A stretch of DNA of 64,000 bases from Hevea brasiliensis (taxonomy: Eukaryota > Streptophyta > Magnoliopsida > Malpighiales > Euphorbiaceae). The stretch spans positions 54,633,571 to 54,697,570 of the forward strand of contig NC_079507.1 of the NCBI RefSeq assembly GCF_030052815.1, written 5' to 3'. Made by a program: the position numbers and the translations under genes. Position 1 is the stretch's first letter; the number at the start of each line of letters is the position of its first letter. Below are positions 11,835 to 24,600 of this stretch, in pieces. The notes under the pieces were generated by a model. It had not been told where the DNA came from. It ran no database searches and saw only the letters and a program-made list of their open reading frames with translations.

Positions 11835-14800
11835 TGTAACACCCCGTTTGCATAGCCTGGTAGATTTCACTGTTCCGGTGACCAGTGTCGGTCCGGACAA
11901 TTAAGGGGATTAAAACCACACTTAAGTCAATTAGAGAATCCATAAACACAAATAATTAGTAATGTTCAATTAGTTAAGTATAAATAAGAAAAACAGAACA
12001 TAAGAGGTTAAACGAGCCGAGAGTCACAGCGATGGGTGACCTTCTCGGGAACGACTGCGAAGTCATTTTAAACTCAAATTTCGAACCGTAAAATGTGACG
12101 CTGCGGTCCTTAGGACCATTATAAGCACAGTGGAAAAGAGAAAATCATGAAAAAGAACTATCAAGCCAGTCAAATAATTAGGTCAGGGAACCGGAAGAAA
12201 TATGGAGTTATTTGCAAACCGGGATGAACCGGCGATGGGCAATTTGGTCAATTGACCCCGAGAGCTGACTCCTGACCTAACTGTCAAATAAAATTGGAGA
12301 AAAGAAAAGCTTGGAATTCTTTGGTTCCTTTCCATAAATCCTCTAAATCCCAACATTAAATCTTATCCCTAGACCTAGATAAACACTTTGGGAGCAAGAA
12401 GGAAAAGAAAACTTGGAGAAGTGAAGAATTAGGAAATCTACAAATTGAGGTAAGTGCAATTTCAAGTTTGGATTCTTATGGAATTCATGAATTTGAGTTT
12501 ATGTGTGATGAAATTGCATTTGAAATAAAGGAAATCATGCTTGAATAAGGGAAGAAAGAATGTGGCAGCCATAGAACCCTAAGGTTTTAATGGTATTTAG
12601 TTAGGTTAAACATGAAATATTGGTGAATAGATGTTATATATGTGATTGTATAATTAGATTACATGAATTGTGAAGATTGGACAAAGTTAGGGTTTTGGGA
12701 CTTAGGGTTTATGAACCAAAAATGTAAGAAATGAGTAAATGGTGTCTTGGACCTATTGTGAATTGAAAAATGGTCATTTATGACCAAATGAGTTGTGTTG
12801 GAGTGATTGGAATTAAAGTCAAATTCGTAGGGTAAATGGTCATGCTACTGGCAGCATAACCAAGCCAACTTTGAAGGATCAAAACGGAAATTTTACAAGT
12901 ATAATTGATATGCCACTAATTGGGGATGAAAATAGACATAAAATAGCACAATTTTCATCAAGGAACCATGGCCAAAAACTGACCAAAACTTAGTGAACCA
13001 ATTGACCAAAGTGAAATGAGAGCACGCTGCCACTGCACAAACTGACCAAATGAACAATAATTGTTCATTTGGTCATAACTCGAGCTAGGAAGGTCAAAAT
13101 GACCTGAAATTTTACCAGTAATTAGATAAGATATAGATCTAAAACTTTTATGAATAACACCAATCCAAATTATGCCATTAACCTAATCAAATGATTGAGC
13201 AAAGTTGAGTTACTGAACCTGCAAAACTGCAGATTTCCATTTGAACAGTAAAGTTCCAATGGCTATAACTCTCTCTAGAAAACTCCGATTTAGGCGATTC
13301 TTGAACCAATGGAAACCTAAGACATAGTAGAACATTTTGTATGAAGGAAATTAGACCAAATTATGGACTTAACTTGATCAAATTATTGAATGAAGTTGGA
13401 TCAAAAATCTGCCAGAACCAAAATTGCAGCATGAGCGATTGCGTGAACGAGAATTGTATTTTGGCTATAACTTGAGCTACAAAACTCCAATTGGGGTGAT
13501 CCAAAAATGAGAATACACTTAAGACAATAAGGAACATTTTCTATGAAGGAAGTTTTACCAAATTCCAACAGTAAAAGGGCCAATGGAACAGTGCAACTTG
13601 GAGCACCAAAACTGAAAATTTGACAATTTGGCCAAAAGGATTTAAGCTTTGAGAAAATGATCAAAACCAACAAATTTAATGACCAAAATGTGGTATGTGG
13701 GTGAAGTTGGAGTTTCCATACCTATTAAGCCTTAGAAAGTCAACTATTTGACTTGAATAGTGTAGTGAATAGTAACCCGAAACACAAAAATTTTGAGAAC
13801 GTCGAATTTAACACGTTAGAACTAGGTAAATGTGAAGCTAAATTTATTTTGGATTTGTGTTAAGTTCTAGTACTGAAACATTGTAAAATTGTGTGTTTCA
13901 GTTGAAAAGAATATCGGGAAGGAACCCGAGGAACCGAGTCGAGGCTAAGGGACGACTCGCTTGAGGTTTGTGCACAACATCACTATGCTTTAAAATGTGT
14001 TGATAAAGTGAATGAAATATGTATTTTACATTTGCTTTGAATTATTGAGAATTTACTTGTGACATTAGTTATGATGTTTTGACTTAAATTGTTGGAAGTT
14101 ATTGTGTATATTTGAAATGACAATGTTTAACAAATTGTTAAGATAAGTTTTGAAACCACAGTATCATGACCATATATTTGAACACCTCACTAGCATGACT
14201 AGTGGGGGTAATTAGTTTCGAATTTTGATTCCTTCTCTGGAGAAGTGTTGAGGTGTGCCAGTAGAAGAGGATGTGAATGGATATCCATATATTTGAGCTA
14301 GCTAGCCTTGTGATGTGATTTCTCTTTAGCCTCTGCCTATTGAGATTCTATTTGTTTCGAATGGCATGATCTAATTGTGGGTTTTTATGAAATGTGTTTT
14401 GATACTTTGAAATGAACTTGGTTTGCATTAAAATCTCATAATTCATGTTTTGTGTTTAATGCTCAAATTTTGAATAAATTTTTATGAATAAATTTTATTT
14501 TATTTTTGCATAAAGATTATTTTAGTATGTTGTGTACCACTAAGTCCTAGTACTTGTCATACTGTAAGCACTATAGTCCTAGAAGAGCAAAGAGAGTCAC
14601 GAGGTGTGAGGAGCTATCATCTTGAAGTCTTCGTGTATAATTTATACCCTGCCTGTAAATATTTATTTTGATGTATGTATTGCATATAAAGGTATGGACA
14701 TGTAAATGGGTCTTGAGCAGCTTGTACAAAATTTTTATGAAGTTTGTAATAAAATTTAATTTGTATTTCTTTTGATGTGAATTTTGTAAGGATGTATATA

Positions 14801-15172
14801 AATTGTTTTGTCTCAAATGAAATGATTGTGGAATTGTTGAAATTGATAGAGTTTGATTGTGAAATTGAAGTTGTGGTTGAAAAATTTTTAGAAGTGCTTT
14901 TACGTTATTTGAAGAAGTTTTTTTCAAAAAATAGAGGAAACTCACAAAATTTTTATAAAATTTTTGCGGAAAAATAAAATGGGCCAAAATTTCCAACTAG
15001 CTTTTCACTTAAGTACATGTTTTAAATACTTATTAGAAATGCTCACCACTTACCAAAAGTAATTGTTTTCAAATCCATAATGAATTGTTATCGGTAGGTG
15101 AAGTCGTTCATTAAGTATTCTATATTCAGTTATGGATCTGACATGTTATGCCTTACAGATGTAAGGTGAGCA
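11835..15172 (+). mobile_element. Nested giant LTR in opposite orientation
   Basis: Begins TGTAACACCCC and ends near GTAAGGTGAGCA, a degenerate form of the family end. It is the reverse complement of the flanking LTRs over long stretches. Its region near 14560-14800 matches the solo LTR at 54344-58094 better than the flanking LTRs, so it belongs to that subfamily. It keeps its own upstream polypurine tract, so it is a 3' LTR with a scrap of internal DNA, not a solo LTR. No second LTR of this copy is present. ORFs here (13401, 14571, 14777) are LTR sequence. Confidence 0.7.
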
Positions 15173-15731
15173 GAACCATGCTCCAGTGGGGATGGTCTTC
15201 CACCATTCATATGCATCCATATGTAACAAGGAAACTCAGAATACTCAAACTTCTTCCGAATGGCAGCTCAAAACTTCTTTCCAACCATTCTTTCCAACCA
15301 TTGTACGCCTTTATCACAAGGTGCCTAAACTCAATTTCATCAAATTTCATCAATTAATAGAAATGAGGCCGTGGTGCTGCATGTGGCATCGAGCTTGGGG
15401 TGGCACATTACCCGCCATTTTGAAGAAAGCGACCATCTGCATAAATTGAAGCATAAATTGAGAAGAGGCCAAGACCCACTCAGTTTAAGGCCGTGGGGGA
15501 CCTCTTGAACCTCACCTGAACAGATTGTTCTTCTTGTGATCTCTTCCTTCCATCTTTTCCATTCCGTTTTCCCAAATTTTCTACTTCTTGAGATCAAACA
15601 CAAGGAGGTTGACCTCCATTAGTGCATATTCATGATGTAAATATGTCATATGTATCAATTAAAGACACTTGAGCAGTTGTACTTATTAATAAAATGTTCA
15701 TACACATAGTCAAAATTTATTGAAAAACCAT
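15173..15731 (-). mobile_element. 5' internal region of the 12 kb element
   Basis: Follows the primer site on the minus strand. A minus-strand frame of 87 codons (15603-15340) is the longest here, but it has no domain I recognise and overlaps frames on the other strand. I treat the segment as untranslated leader or decayed gag. Confidence 0.5.
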
Positions 15732-15743
15732 GCTCTGATACCA
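15732..15743 (-). other. Primer binding site (initiator tRNA-Met), minus strand
   Basis: GCTCTGATACCA on the plus strand, the reverse complement of TGGTATCAGAGC, eight bases from the LTR start at 15752. It fixes the orientation of the 12 kb element. Confidence 0.85.
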
Positions 15744-15751
15744 CTAAAACA

Positions 15752-18700
15752 TGTCACACCTTACCCCTCCGTAAGGCATAACATGATCCCGTAAAATACT
15801 TAATGAACTACCGAACTTCACCTACCGATAACTCATTAAGTACCCTACAAGGGATTTTAAAACAATTGTCTTACATTTTGGAAGTGGTGAGCATTTTAGT
15901 GAGAATTAAAAACCATTTATTCAAAGCTTAAATACTAGTAAAAATTTTGTCCATTTTAAATTTTGCCGCAAATTTTATAAAAATTTTGACAAAGTTCCCT
16001 CTGTATTTTGAGAAACCAGTTCTTCAAAGACCTGTAAAAAGCACTTCCAAAAATATTTCACAACTCCCAACCTTCAATAATTCACAATTCAACTCAAATC
16101 AATTCATTCCAAAACAGTTCCACAATCCAAATCAAATTTGTTAACTCAGAATATTTAATACTTCCATTCACAAAACATAAAGCAGAAAATTCATATGTAC
16201 AAATATTAAATTTACAGAAGAAAATCCAAAATAATATTATTATAATTTATTTACAACTGCTCGACTTTATATTGATACATACAACATTTCCATATTTACA
16301 TCAAAATTTATCTACAAGGGCATAAAATAATACCCGTACAAAAGATCAATGTAATCCTCGATTTAATCGCAGCTCACTCTGCTGCTTTTTCCTTGCTCTT
16401 ATCTGCGACAGCAAAATAAGCCATCGCTGAGTTTAAAAATACTCAGTGGTGCACAATAAAAATTTAAAATGCAATAAATAAATCATTCATTGCCAAACAC
16501 AATTCAAATGTTTCTCAATCACATTTCACAAATATTAAAGTTTATAATAACATCATTTTGTCAAATAATCTATTAAACACAGTTTAGTCAAACAATTTCA
16601 TAAACACAGTGTTGCCAAAGTCATACACAACTTAAGCAATGACACAAAATTTCCGATCAATGCCGCGTTGTACACCACGACAAAGCAATCTACAACCCCA
16701 TTAATCGAAATCAATGAGGGAGGTGGCTAGCTAGCTAATGAGTACTCATCCGATCTACAACCTCAACTGGCAAGCCAGAGAGGGAGGAAAATAAACGATC
16801 TCAACCCCATAAATGGAGGAAATGTGGTACTGTCATGCTAAGTGTGAATCGAAAATCCATTTCAAACATTTCATTCAAATATTGCATACAAAAGTCAAAT
16901 CAATGTCCAAAGTTACAATTTGATCACAAGGTGGCAACACAAAAGTTCATAAATTCATAATGCGTACTAAATCAATTTTTTTCAAGGATAAAATGCTTAA
17001 ATAAGGTTTATTGTGCACAAACCTCAAGCGAGTCGTCCCTTAGCCTCGACTCGGTTCCTCGGGTTCCTTCCCGATATTCTTTTCAACTGAAACACACAAT
17101 TTTACAATGTTTCAGTACTAGAACTTAACATAAATCCAAAATAAATTTAGCTTCATAATTACCTAGCTCTAACGTGCTAAATTCGACGTTCTTTAAATTT
17201 TGTGTTTCGGGTTACTATTCACTGCACTATTCAAGTCAAATTGTTGACTTTTTAAGACTTAATAGGTATGGGAACTCCAACTTCACCCACATACCACATT
17301 TTGGTCATTAAACTTGTTGGTTTTGGTCATTTTCTCAAAGCTTAGGTCATTTTGGCAAAATTGCCAATTTTCGGTTTTGGTGCTCCGAAGTTGCACTATT
17401 CCATTGGTCAATCTACTTTTGGAATTTGGCAAAACTTCCTTCATAGAAAATATTCCTTATTGTCTTAAGTGTATTCTCATTTTTGGATCACCCCAATCGG
17501 AGTCTTGTAACTCAAGTTATAGCCAAAATACAATTACTGTTCACGTGCACTGTTCATACTGCAACTATGGTTCTGGCAGGTTTTTGATCCAATTTTGTTT
17601 AATAATTTGATCAAGTTAAGTTCATAATTTGATCTAACTTTCTTCATATGAAATATTCTACTATGTCTTAGGTTTCCATCGGTTTAAGAATCACTTAAAT
17701 CAGAGTTTTCTAGAGAGAGTTATAGCCATTCAAACATTACTGCTCAAATGGCAATTCTGCAGAGTTGCAGGTTCAATAACTCAACTTTGCTCAATAATTT
17801 GACTAGGTTAATGGCATAATTTGGGGTGGTGTTCTTCATGAAAGTTTTAGATCTATATCTTATCTAATTTCTGGTAAAATTTCAGGTCATTTTGACCTTC
17901 CTAGCTAGAGTTATGACCAAATGAACAATTACTATTCATTTGGTCAGTTTGGTGCAGTGGTAGCCTACTCTCATTTCACTTTGGTCAATTGTTTCACTAA
18001 GTTTTGGTCAGTTTTTGGGCATAGTTCTTTAATGAAAATTGTGCCCTTTTATGTCTATTTTCATCCACAATTGGTGGCATAACAATTGGACTTGTAAAAT
18101 TTCTGTTTTGGTCCTTCAAAGTTTGTTTGGTTATTGACCTACGAATTTGTCTTCCATTCTAACAATTCCCATACATTTCCTTTGGTCATTATTGACCATT
18201 TTTCAGTCCACAATTGGTCAAAGATATCATTTATGCATTTCTCCAAAATTTGGTTCACAAACCCTAAGTGCAAAACTCTAAGTTCCATGTTTAGTTCATT
18301 TGTTGAATTATAAATGCATATTTAGTTCTTATTCACTTATTCTCACTTAACTACTTTCTAATTTGCATCAAATCACCCATTTCAAAAATAAACCCTAGCT
18401 GGTTGAACTCATATATAGTCCCTCAATAATTGTTTTCTTTCCATTTAAAGTTAATTTCTAACTTACATCAATTACTTAAACAAGAATTCAATAAATAATT
18501 TAAAGAATTTGTCACTAACCTCTTGTAGCTTTTCAAATCTTCACTTTTCTACTTCCCTTTTTAATTTCTTCCTTCACCACTCTTCTTACCAAGGTCAAAT
18601 TTCAAGTTTTAATTAAGAGAACTAAGGGTTTTAGGGCTAGTTTAGGGGGGTTGCTCAAGCTCAAGATTGAGCTTTAATGGAGTATGAGAGGGAAAGAGGA

Positions 18701-19512
18701 AAGAGATGAAAGAAATAAGAGAAGTGTGTGTGTGTGTGTGATGGCAAGAAGGAAGACCACTTTTTAAATTTCCTTTTTTTTTTAATAATTATCTCCTTTT
18801 TTCTAATTTTAATAATTTGACTTTATTGCATCATCTATGACATTATAATTCCTATATATATATTTTCTTTATTTATTTTAGTTATGGAAGACCACAAAAT
18901 TTCTAATTAATTAATTAAATTAATTAGTTTAGTTATGGCATCATGCATGAGGTCATGCATGATGTCATCACCTTTTTACTTTTTGATTTTTTTTTCCTAT
19001 TTTTCTATTAGTTCTTTAATTTAATTCTCGATTCTGAAATTTTTTTTTTCCAATTTTATTTGACAGTTAGGTCAGGAGTCAGCTCTCGGGGTCAATTGAC
19101 CGAATTGCCCCTCGCCGGTTCATCCCGGTTTGCAATTAATTTCATATTTCTTCCGGCTCCCTGACCTAATTATTTGACTGGCTTAACAGTTCTTTTTCGT
19201 GATTTTCTCTTTTCCACTGTGTTCATAAGGGTCCTCAGGACCGCAGCGTCACTTTTTACGGTTCAAAATTTGAGTTTAAAATGACTTCGCAGTCCTTCCC
19301 GAGAACGTCACCCATCGCTGTGACTCTCGGCTCGTTTAACTTCTTATGTTCTATTTTTCTTGTTTATACTTAACTAATTGGACATTACTAATTATTTGTG
19401 TTTATAGCTTTTCTAGTTATCTTGAGTGTGGTTCTAATCCCCTTAATTGTCCGGACAGACACCGATCACCGGAACAGTGAAATCTACTAGGCTATGCAAA
19501 CGGGGTGTTACA
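15752..19512 (-). mobile_element. 5' LTR of the 12 kb element
   Basis: Plus-strand ends TGTCACACC...GGTGTTACA, followed by the GTTTC target duplication. Almost the same as 7568-11331 (a small percentage of scattered differences over the first ~3.3 kb), so the insertion is young. Its last ~450 bp matches the nested LTR type better than its partner does. Confidence 0.85.
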
Positions 19513-20003
19513 GTTTCAACAACTATCTCTGAACTTATATAGTTATAACACTATAGTCCTTTAACTTTCAAATTTAACATAAAACCTCCTAAACTTTCAA
19601 ATTTTGCATAGTAAAATCCCTCTGACTTTCATTTACTGATTTTTTAGTTAGAAACTGATGTGCATAGCTCTCGCATGGCACTTAGTCAATATTTTTCTCC
19701 TCTCTTATGCAAAGTATAAAATTATTCTCTTTACGCATGATAAATTATTCTGTCTATAAAGAGAAAAATGATTCAATTTACACATGACTTGAGAGAGAAA
19801 AGATAAATACTGACTAAGCTCTATACCGGAACTGTCCAGGTCAGTGTCTAATTGAAAAAACTGATAATTGGAGGTTAGAAGGATTTTACTGTGCAAAATT
19901 TAAAAGTTGATAGAGTTTTATATTATATTTTTAAGTTTATGGACTGTAATGTTACAACTAGATAAGTTCAGAGACAGTTCTCAAAATTTATCCAGTTATA
20001 ATA

Positions 20004-21186
20004 GGATTGTGTGATACTAGGTTGGTATGATAGCGTCTAAAGTGCTAATGAATTCAAAGTTTAAATCTATATCATTCAAGGCTTGAGATGTTATTATCAT
20101 TGAGATGTGCATAGGAATTTATAGAGACAATGAGTTTTTTATATACCATGGATCTCTTGGAATGATTAAATAGTTACTTTTATGGAGATTTGCAAAGGTA
20201 ATAAATAACCATGATCGAACCAAAATAGTAACAAAAATTTACTACAATTGATAAGTTCTTATAGTGTTGGTTCTTTTTTTATTTGGTTTGATTTTCAAGT
20301 TCAGTTTGGGAGAATTGAGACCCATGCACATAAACCATCCATAGCTTGCAAGCAACCACTAGCACTTTTACATTTCCCTTCCTTTTCCTTTACTAAGGAA
20401 CCCACTTACACCACCATTAGCGCCATTCTTCTTATCATTCTCCTCATTCCTCAACCCCTCCCTTACATCAAAACTCAAGAATCTTTCATTTCTTCTCTTT
20501 CATTTCCACATTAGAATAAATGCCTCCTTATTCCTCCTCTCCCATCCCTTCTATTTTCCTCTCCCTTGATGAATATTGGTAGCTCTTTTGGTGACAATGA
20601 CGTCTAATTTGGCAATTATGTGAAATGGGTCTCTCTTAGTTTCTCTAATTAGTCGTTAGCGGTCTCTTTTCTCATCGTATCGCTTCTCTCATGGGTTGGT
20701 GAATTGGGATATTTCAAAATATGAGACCTAAGGGCCAATGGTGCAGTGGTTTGGGAGACAAACAAGCTTTATTCTAATAGAAGCAACAAATTTCATGATT
20801 CATTTCATCGATGTTGATGTTGATATTGAGGGCTTGACTTTGATCGAGACCTGTTCCATGTTTGAAAATTTAGAATTTGCACAGTTATGTAATTTAAGGA
20901 ATGATCTTTGAGCTTTTATGAAAGGTAAAACCAAATTATGATATTCACTAATGGCTCTATGGATAGTGTAATGCATTATTATAAGACTTAGATTTTTGTG
21001 GAAAGATAATGAGCTTTTGAGGTGTGATCAAGGGTTATTAAGAAGGAAAATTGAATAGAGACAGATAATGTGATAGGTGAAGAGTTATAGAGAAGGAATT
21101 TTATGAATAAATTGGAGAATGCAAAAAGGGAGATAATTAGGAAATTTGGAGGGGGTGAGAATAAGTTGTTTGTTAGCAAAGAAGAT
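20004..21186. other. Intergenic spacer, possible decayed sequence
   Basis: No supported gene. The open frame 20248-20514 lacks an ATG at its start and has no recognised domain. Short in-frame stretches near 20940-21180 look like decayed coding DNA but are broken by stops and cannot be named. The Copia element inserts at its right end. Confidence 0.4.
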
Positions 21187-21303
21187 TGTTATGAAAAGTC
21201 AATCACTATATTATTTCTCTGTATATTCTGTATTCTGTATTCCTATTTATGATTTCTTATTTAGGATTTCTTCCTAATTAGTAGAACACAATTATAGGAA
21301 TCA

Positions 21304-21353
<50 letters not shown>

Positions 21354-21398
21354 CATACACAGATTAATTAAAATTAAGGAGAATCATCTCTTTTTACA
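21187..21398 (+). repeat. 5' LTR of the first Copia
   Basis: Starts TGTTATG, ends TTTTTACA just before the primer site. Contains a long (TA)n tract that the 3' LTR lacks. Confidence 0.85.
21309..21350. repeat. (TA)n microsatellite
   Basis: About 42 bp of uninterrupted TA dinucleotides within the LTR. The equivalent spots in 3 related LTRs have only a short TATATATA, so it expanded after insertion. Confidence 0.9.
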
Positions 21399-21410
21399 TG
21401 GTATCAGAGC
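21399..21410 (+). other. Primer binding site, first Copia
   Basis: TGGTATCAGAGC directly abutting the LTR end. Confidence 0.9.
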
Positions 21411-21697
21411 GGGTCATCTATCTAAAGTGACTATTTGTTCTCACCACCCAGCTCAGGAGAGACCTTGGCCACCGACTGGTCGTTTCGACTCTGATCAACA
21501 TCGTCGGCGTCGCCTCAACCACCTCATTCCACCACTGTGTGCTGTTGCTTGATCTAGTACACCATTAAAGGACTTTTGAGGTTTGGCTCTCAGATCCTAT
21601 TTCGATATTTGCTTGATTTGTGATTTTGGGTTATTTTGCTGCTGTAAGCACTTTGGATTAGCGTTTCGGTTAGTTTTCTTTGTCTCAACAAATAGCA

Positions 21698-24600
21698 GAC
21701 AATAAGAATGTTATTTCTGATGTGATTCCAGTGATGACTAAGATCACGGAACACAAACTTAATGGTTCGAATTACCTGTAGTAGAGTAAGACTGTTAGGG
21801 TCTATTTGCGTAGCATTGATAAGGATGATCACCTTACTAAAGATCCACCTACAGATGATACACGAAAAACTTGGCTAAGGGAGGATGCTTGGTTATTTTT
21901 GCAGCTTCGGAACTCGATTCACAGTGCGGTAATTAGTTTAATTAATCACTCTGAATTTGTTAAGGAATTGATGGATCATTTAGATTTTCTATATTCTGGT
22001 AAAGGGAATATCGCCTGTATTTATGATGTTTGTCAGGCATTCTACCGTGCTGAGAAAAAGGATAAGTCTCTCATGACTTATTTTATAGATTTTAAACGGG
22101 TATATGAGGAACTTAATGTATTTGCTGCCTTTTAGTCTTGATGTGAAAGTTCAGCAGGCCCAACAGGAGCAACTGGCTGTTATGACTTTTCTTGCAGGCC
22201 TTCCTTCAGAGTATGAGACTGCTAAATCTAGATTCTCTCCAGTTCTGAGATTTCCTCTTTGCATGAAACGTTCACGCGGGTCTTTCGTACAGATAATACC
22301 CAATCTTCACAGCCTGTCAGTAGTGCTCTTATTAGTCGTAATCCAAATGGACAACAGGGTAATAGAAGAGGAAGTAGAGGAGGAATTACAGGCCACAGAA
22401 GTCATCAACGCAATGGAGAGGCTAGTTCTAATCAGGACTCAAGAGGAGTCATTTGTTATTATTGCCATGAGCCTGGCCATACAAAATATAATTGTCTGTA
22501 AATTCAGAGAAAAAATCAGCGATCACATATGGCAAATATGGCAGTAGAGAATTCTACAGTATCTTCCTCTGAGAAAACTATTTTGGTATCTGCAAAGGAT
22601 TTTGCACAGTTTTCCCAGTATCAGGCATCTTTAAAGCCTACCAGTTCCCCTGTCACTGCGATCGTTGAGTCAGGTAAATCCACTACATGCCTTGTGTCTT
22701 CCTCATCCAAATGAGTTATTGATTCTGGTGCGACAGATCACATGACAGGTAATTCTAGTCTTCTATCTGCTTTTCAGTCTAATCTCACTTCCTCTACTAT
22801 TACTTTAGCTGATGGTTCTACTTTTTGTGTCATGGGTTCTGGAACTGAGAACCCGACTTCATCAATTTCTTTGTCATTTATTTTGTGTCTATCAAAATTC
22901 TCTTTTAATCTACTTTCTGTTAATAAACTTACTAGTGCCTTAAATTGTTCTGTTTTCTTTTTTCCTGACCAGTGTTTGTTTCAGGATCTTACGACGAAAC
23001 AGATTATTGGTAGAGGATGTGAGTTAGGTAGTCTCTACATTCTGGAAAATCATGTACCGCGGTCGCTTGTTTGCTCCAGTACCTTAGCACCTCTTGAAGC
23101 TCATTGTAGATTGGGTCATCCTTCTTTGTCTACCATGAAGAAGCTGTGTCCTTAGTTTCAATCTTTATCAGTACTAGAATGTGAGTGGTGTCAGTTTATA
23201 AAACATCATCATTTGCCTTCTATGTCTAGAGTCAATAAACGGGCTTCATCCCCTTTCGAGTTAGTTCATTCTGATGTTTGGGGTCCTTGTTCTATTACTT
23301 CTAAAACTGGATTTTGTTATTTTGTTACTTTTGTTGATGATTACTCTCGTGTTACCTGGTTATATTTAATGAAGAATCATTCTGAGTTGCTTTCTATCTT
23401 TTGTGTCTTTTGTAATGAAATCAAAACTCAATTTAATATTTCTGTGTGCATATTAAGAAGTGAAAATGCTAAAAAATACTTTTCAACATAATTTCAGTCT
23501 TATATGACACAAAATGGCATTCTTCATCAGTCTTCCTGTATGGATACCCCATCCCAAAATGGCGTGGCCGAAAGAAAAAATCGGCATCTTCTTGAGGTAA
23601 CTCGTGCTCTTCTTTTTCATATGAAAGTTCCTAAATATTTTTGGGCGGATGCAGTTTCTATGGCATATTTTTTTATTAATCGTATGCCGTCTTTTGTCCT
23701 TAATGGGGATATTCCTTATACTGCTTTGTTTCCTATAAAATCTTTATTCCCTGTTGAACCCCGTATTTTTTGTTGTACCTGTTTTGTGCGTGATGTTCGT
23801 CTACAGGTTACTAAATTGGATCTAAAGTCTCTCAAATGTGTGTTCCTTGGGTATCCCGGCTACAAAAAGGGTACCGCTGTTTCTCTCCTACTCTTAATGG
23901 TTATCTTGTTTCTACAGATGTTACATTTTTTGAGTCCACTCCATTTTTTCCTCAATCATCTATGTATGAGAGTTAGGGGAAGGAGGATGATCTCTTAATA
24001 TATACTGTCCAACCAATGTCTAGTCCTCTTCCATAGCCTGTTCCTTCTGTCTCTAGACCTACTCGACCTCCCGTTGTTCATGTTTATTCCAGGAGATTGG
24101 AGATTCCTGACTCAGATCCTCCACCAGCTACTTCGTTGAGAGTTTCTATACCTCATACTGATCATAATTCTGATATAGACTTACCCATTGCTCTTCGTAA
24201 AAGTAAATGTTCATGTACTTACCCTATCTCTTCTTTTGTTTCTTCTAATCAATTGTTTTCTTGTTCTTGGTGTTTTGTTACTTCCCTTAAATTCTGTTCT
24301 TATCCCTAATACTGTTGGTGAGGTACTGTCTCATCCTGGCTGGTATGCTGCTATGAAAGAGGAAATAGAGGCTTTAGATGCTAATGGTACATGGGAACTG
24401 TTGCCTTTGCCCACTGGTAAGAAAGCTATTGGTTGCAAATGGATATTTACAGTAAAGGTAAATCCTGATGGTTCTGTGGCTAGGTTAAAAACACGCCTTG
24501 TAGCAAAAGGATATGCTCAGACATATGGGATTGATTACTCTGATACTTTTTCTCCTGTAGCTAAACTTATTTTTGTTTGCTTGTTTATCTCTTTAGCAGC

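Larger units (their letters stand above)
7568..19512 (-). mobile_element. 12 kb LTR retrotransposon (giant-LTR, non-coding) with TSD GTTTC
   Basis: Two LTRs of 3,764 and 3,761 bp (7568-11331 and 15752-19512) in the same orientation, flanked by a 5-bp duplication GTTTC at 7563-7567 and 19513-19517. The primer site is next to the right LTR and the polypurine tract next to the left, so it reads on the minus strand. The internal 4.4 kb has no recognisable gag or pol; most of it is an inverted LTR of a related subfamily. It fits a large retrotransposon derivative mobilised by another element. Confidence 0.8.
7557..19993. mobile_element. MULE-like long-TIR MITE, split by an LTR element
   Basis: Left end GGATAGGTTTC at 7557, interrupted at 7567 by the LTR element, resumes at 19513, right end ATTTATCC at 19993. 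Flanks are a perfect 10-bp duplication AGTTATAATA (7547-7556 and 19994-20003). Without the insertion it is about 490 bp. The two arms (~200 bp each) are inverted repeats. The 9-10 bp target duplication and long TIRs suggest a Mutator-like non-autonomous element. Confidence 0.75.

Noticed and set aside
15340..15603. 87-codon minus-strand frame after the primer site
   Set aside because: Could be a gag start, but it has no recognisable gag features and overlaps frames on the other strand.
20730..20760. Text like a tRNA/SINE A box ('aatggtgcagtggtttggg')
   Set aside because: No matching B box at the proper distance and no tail or target duplication found.
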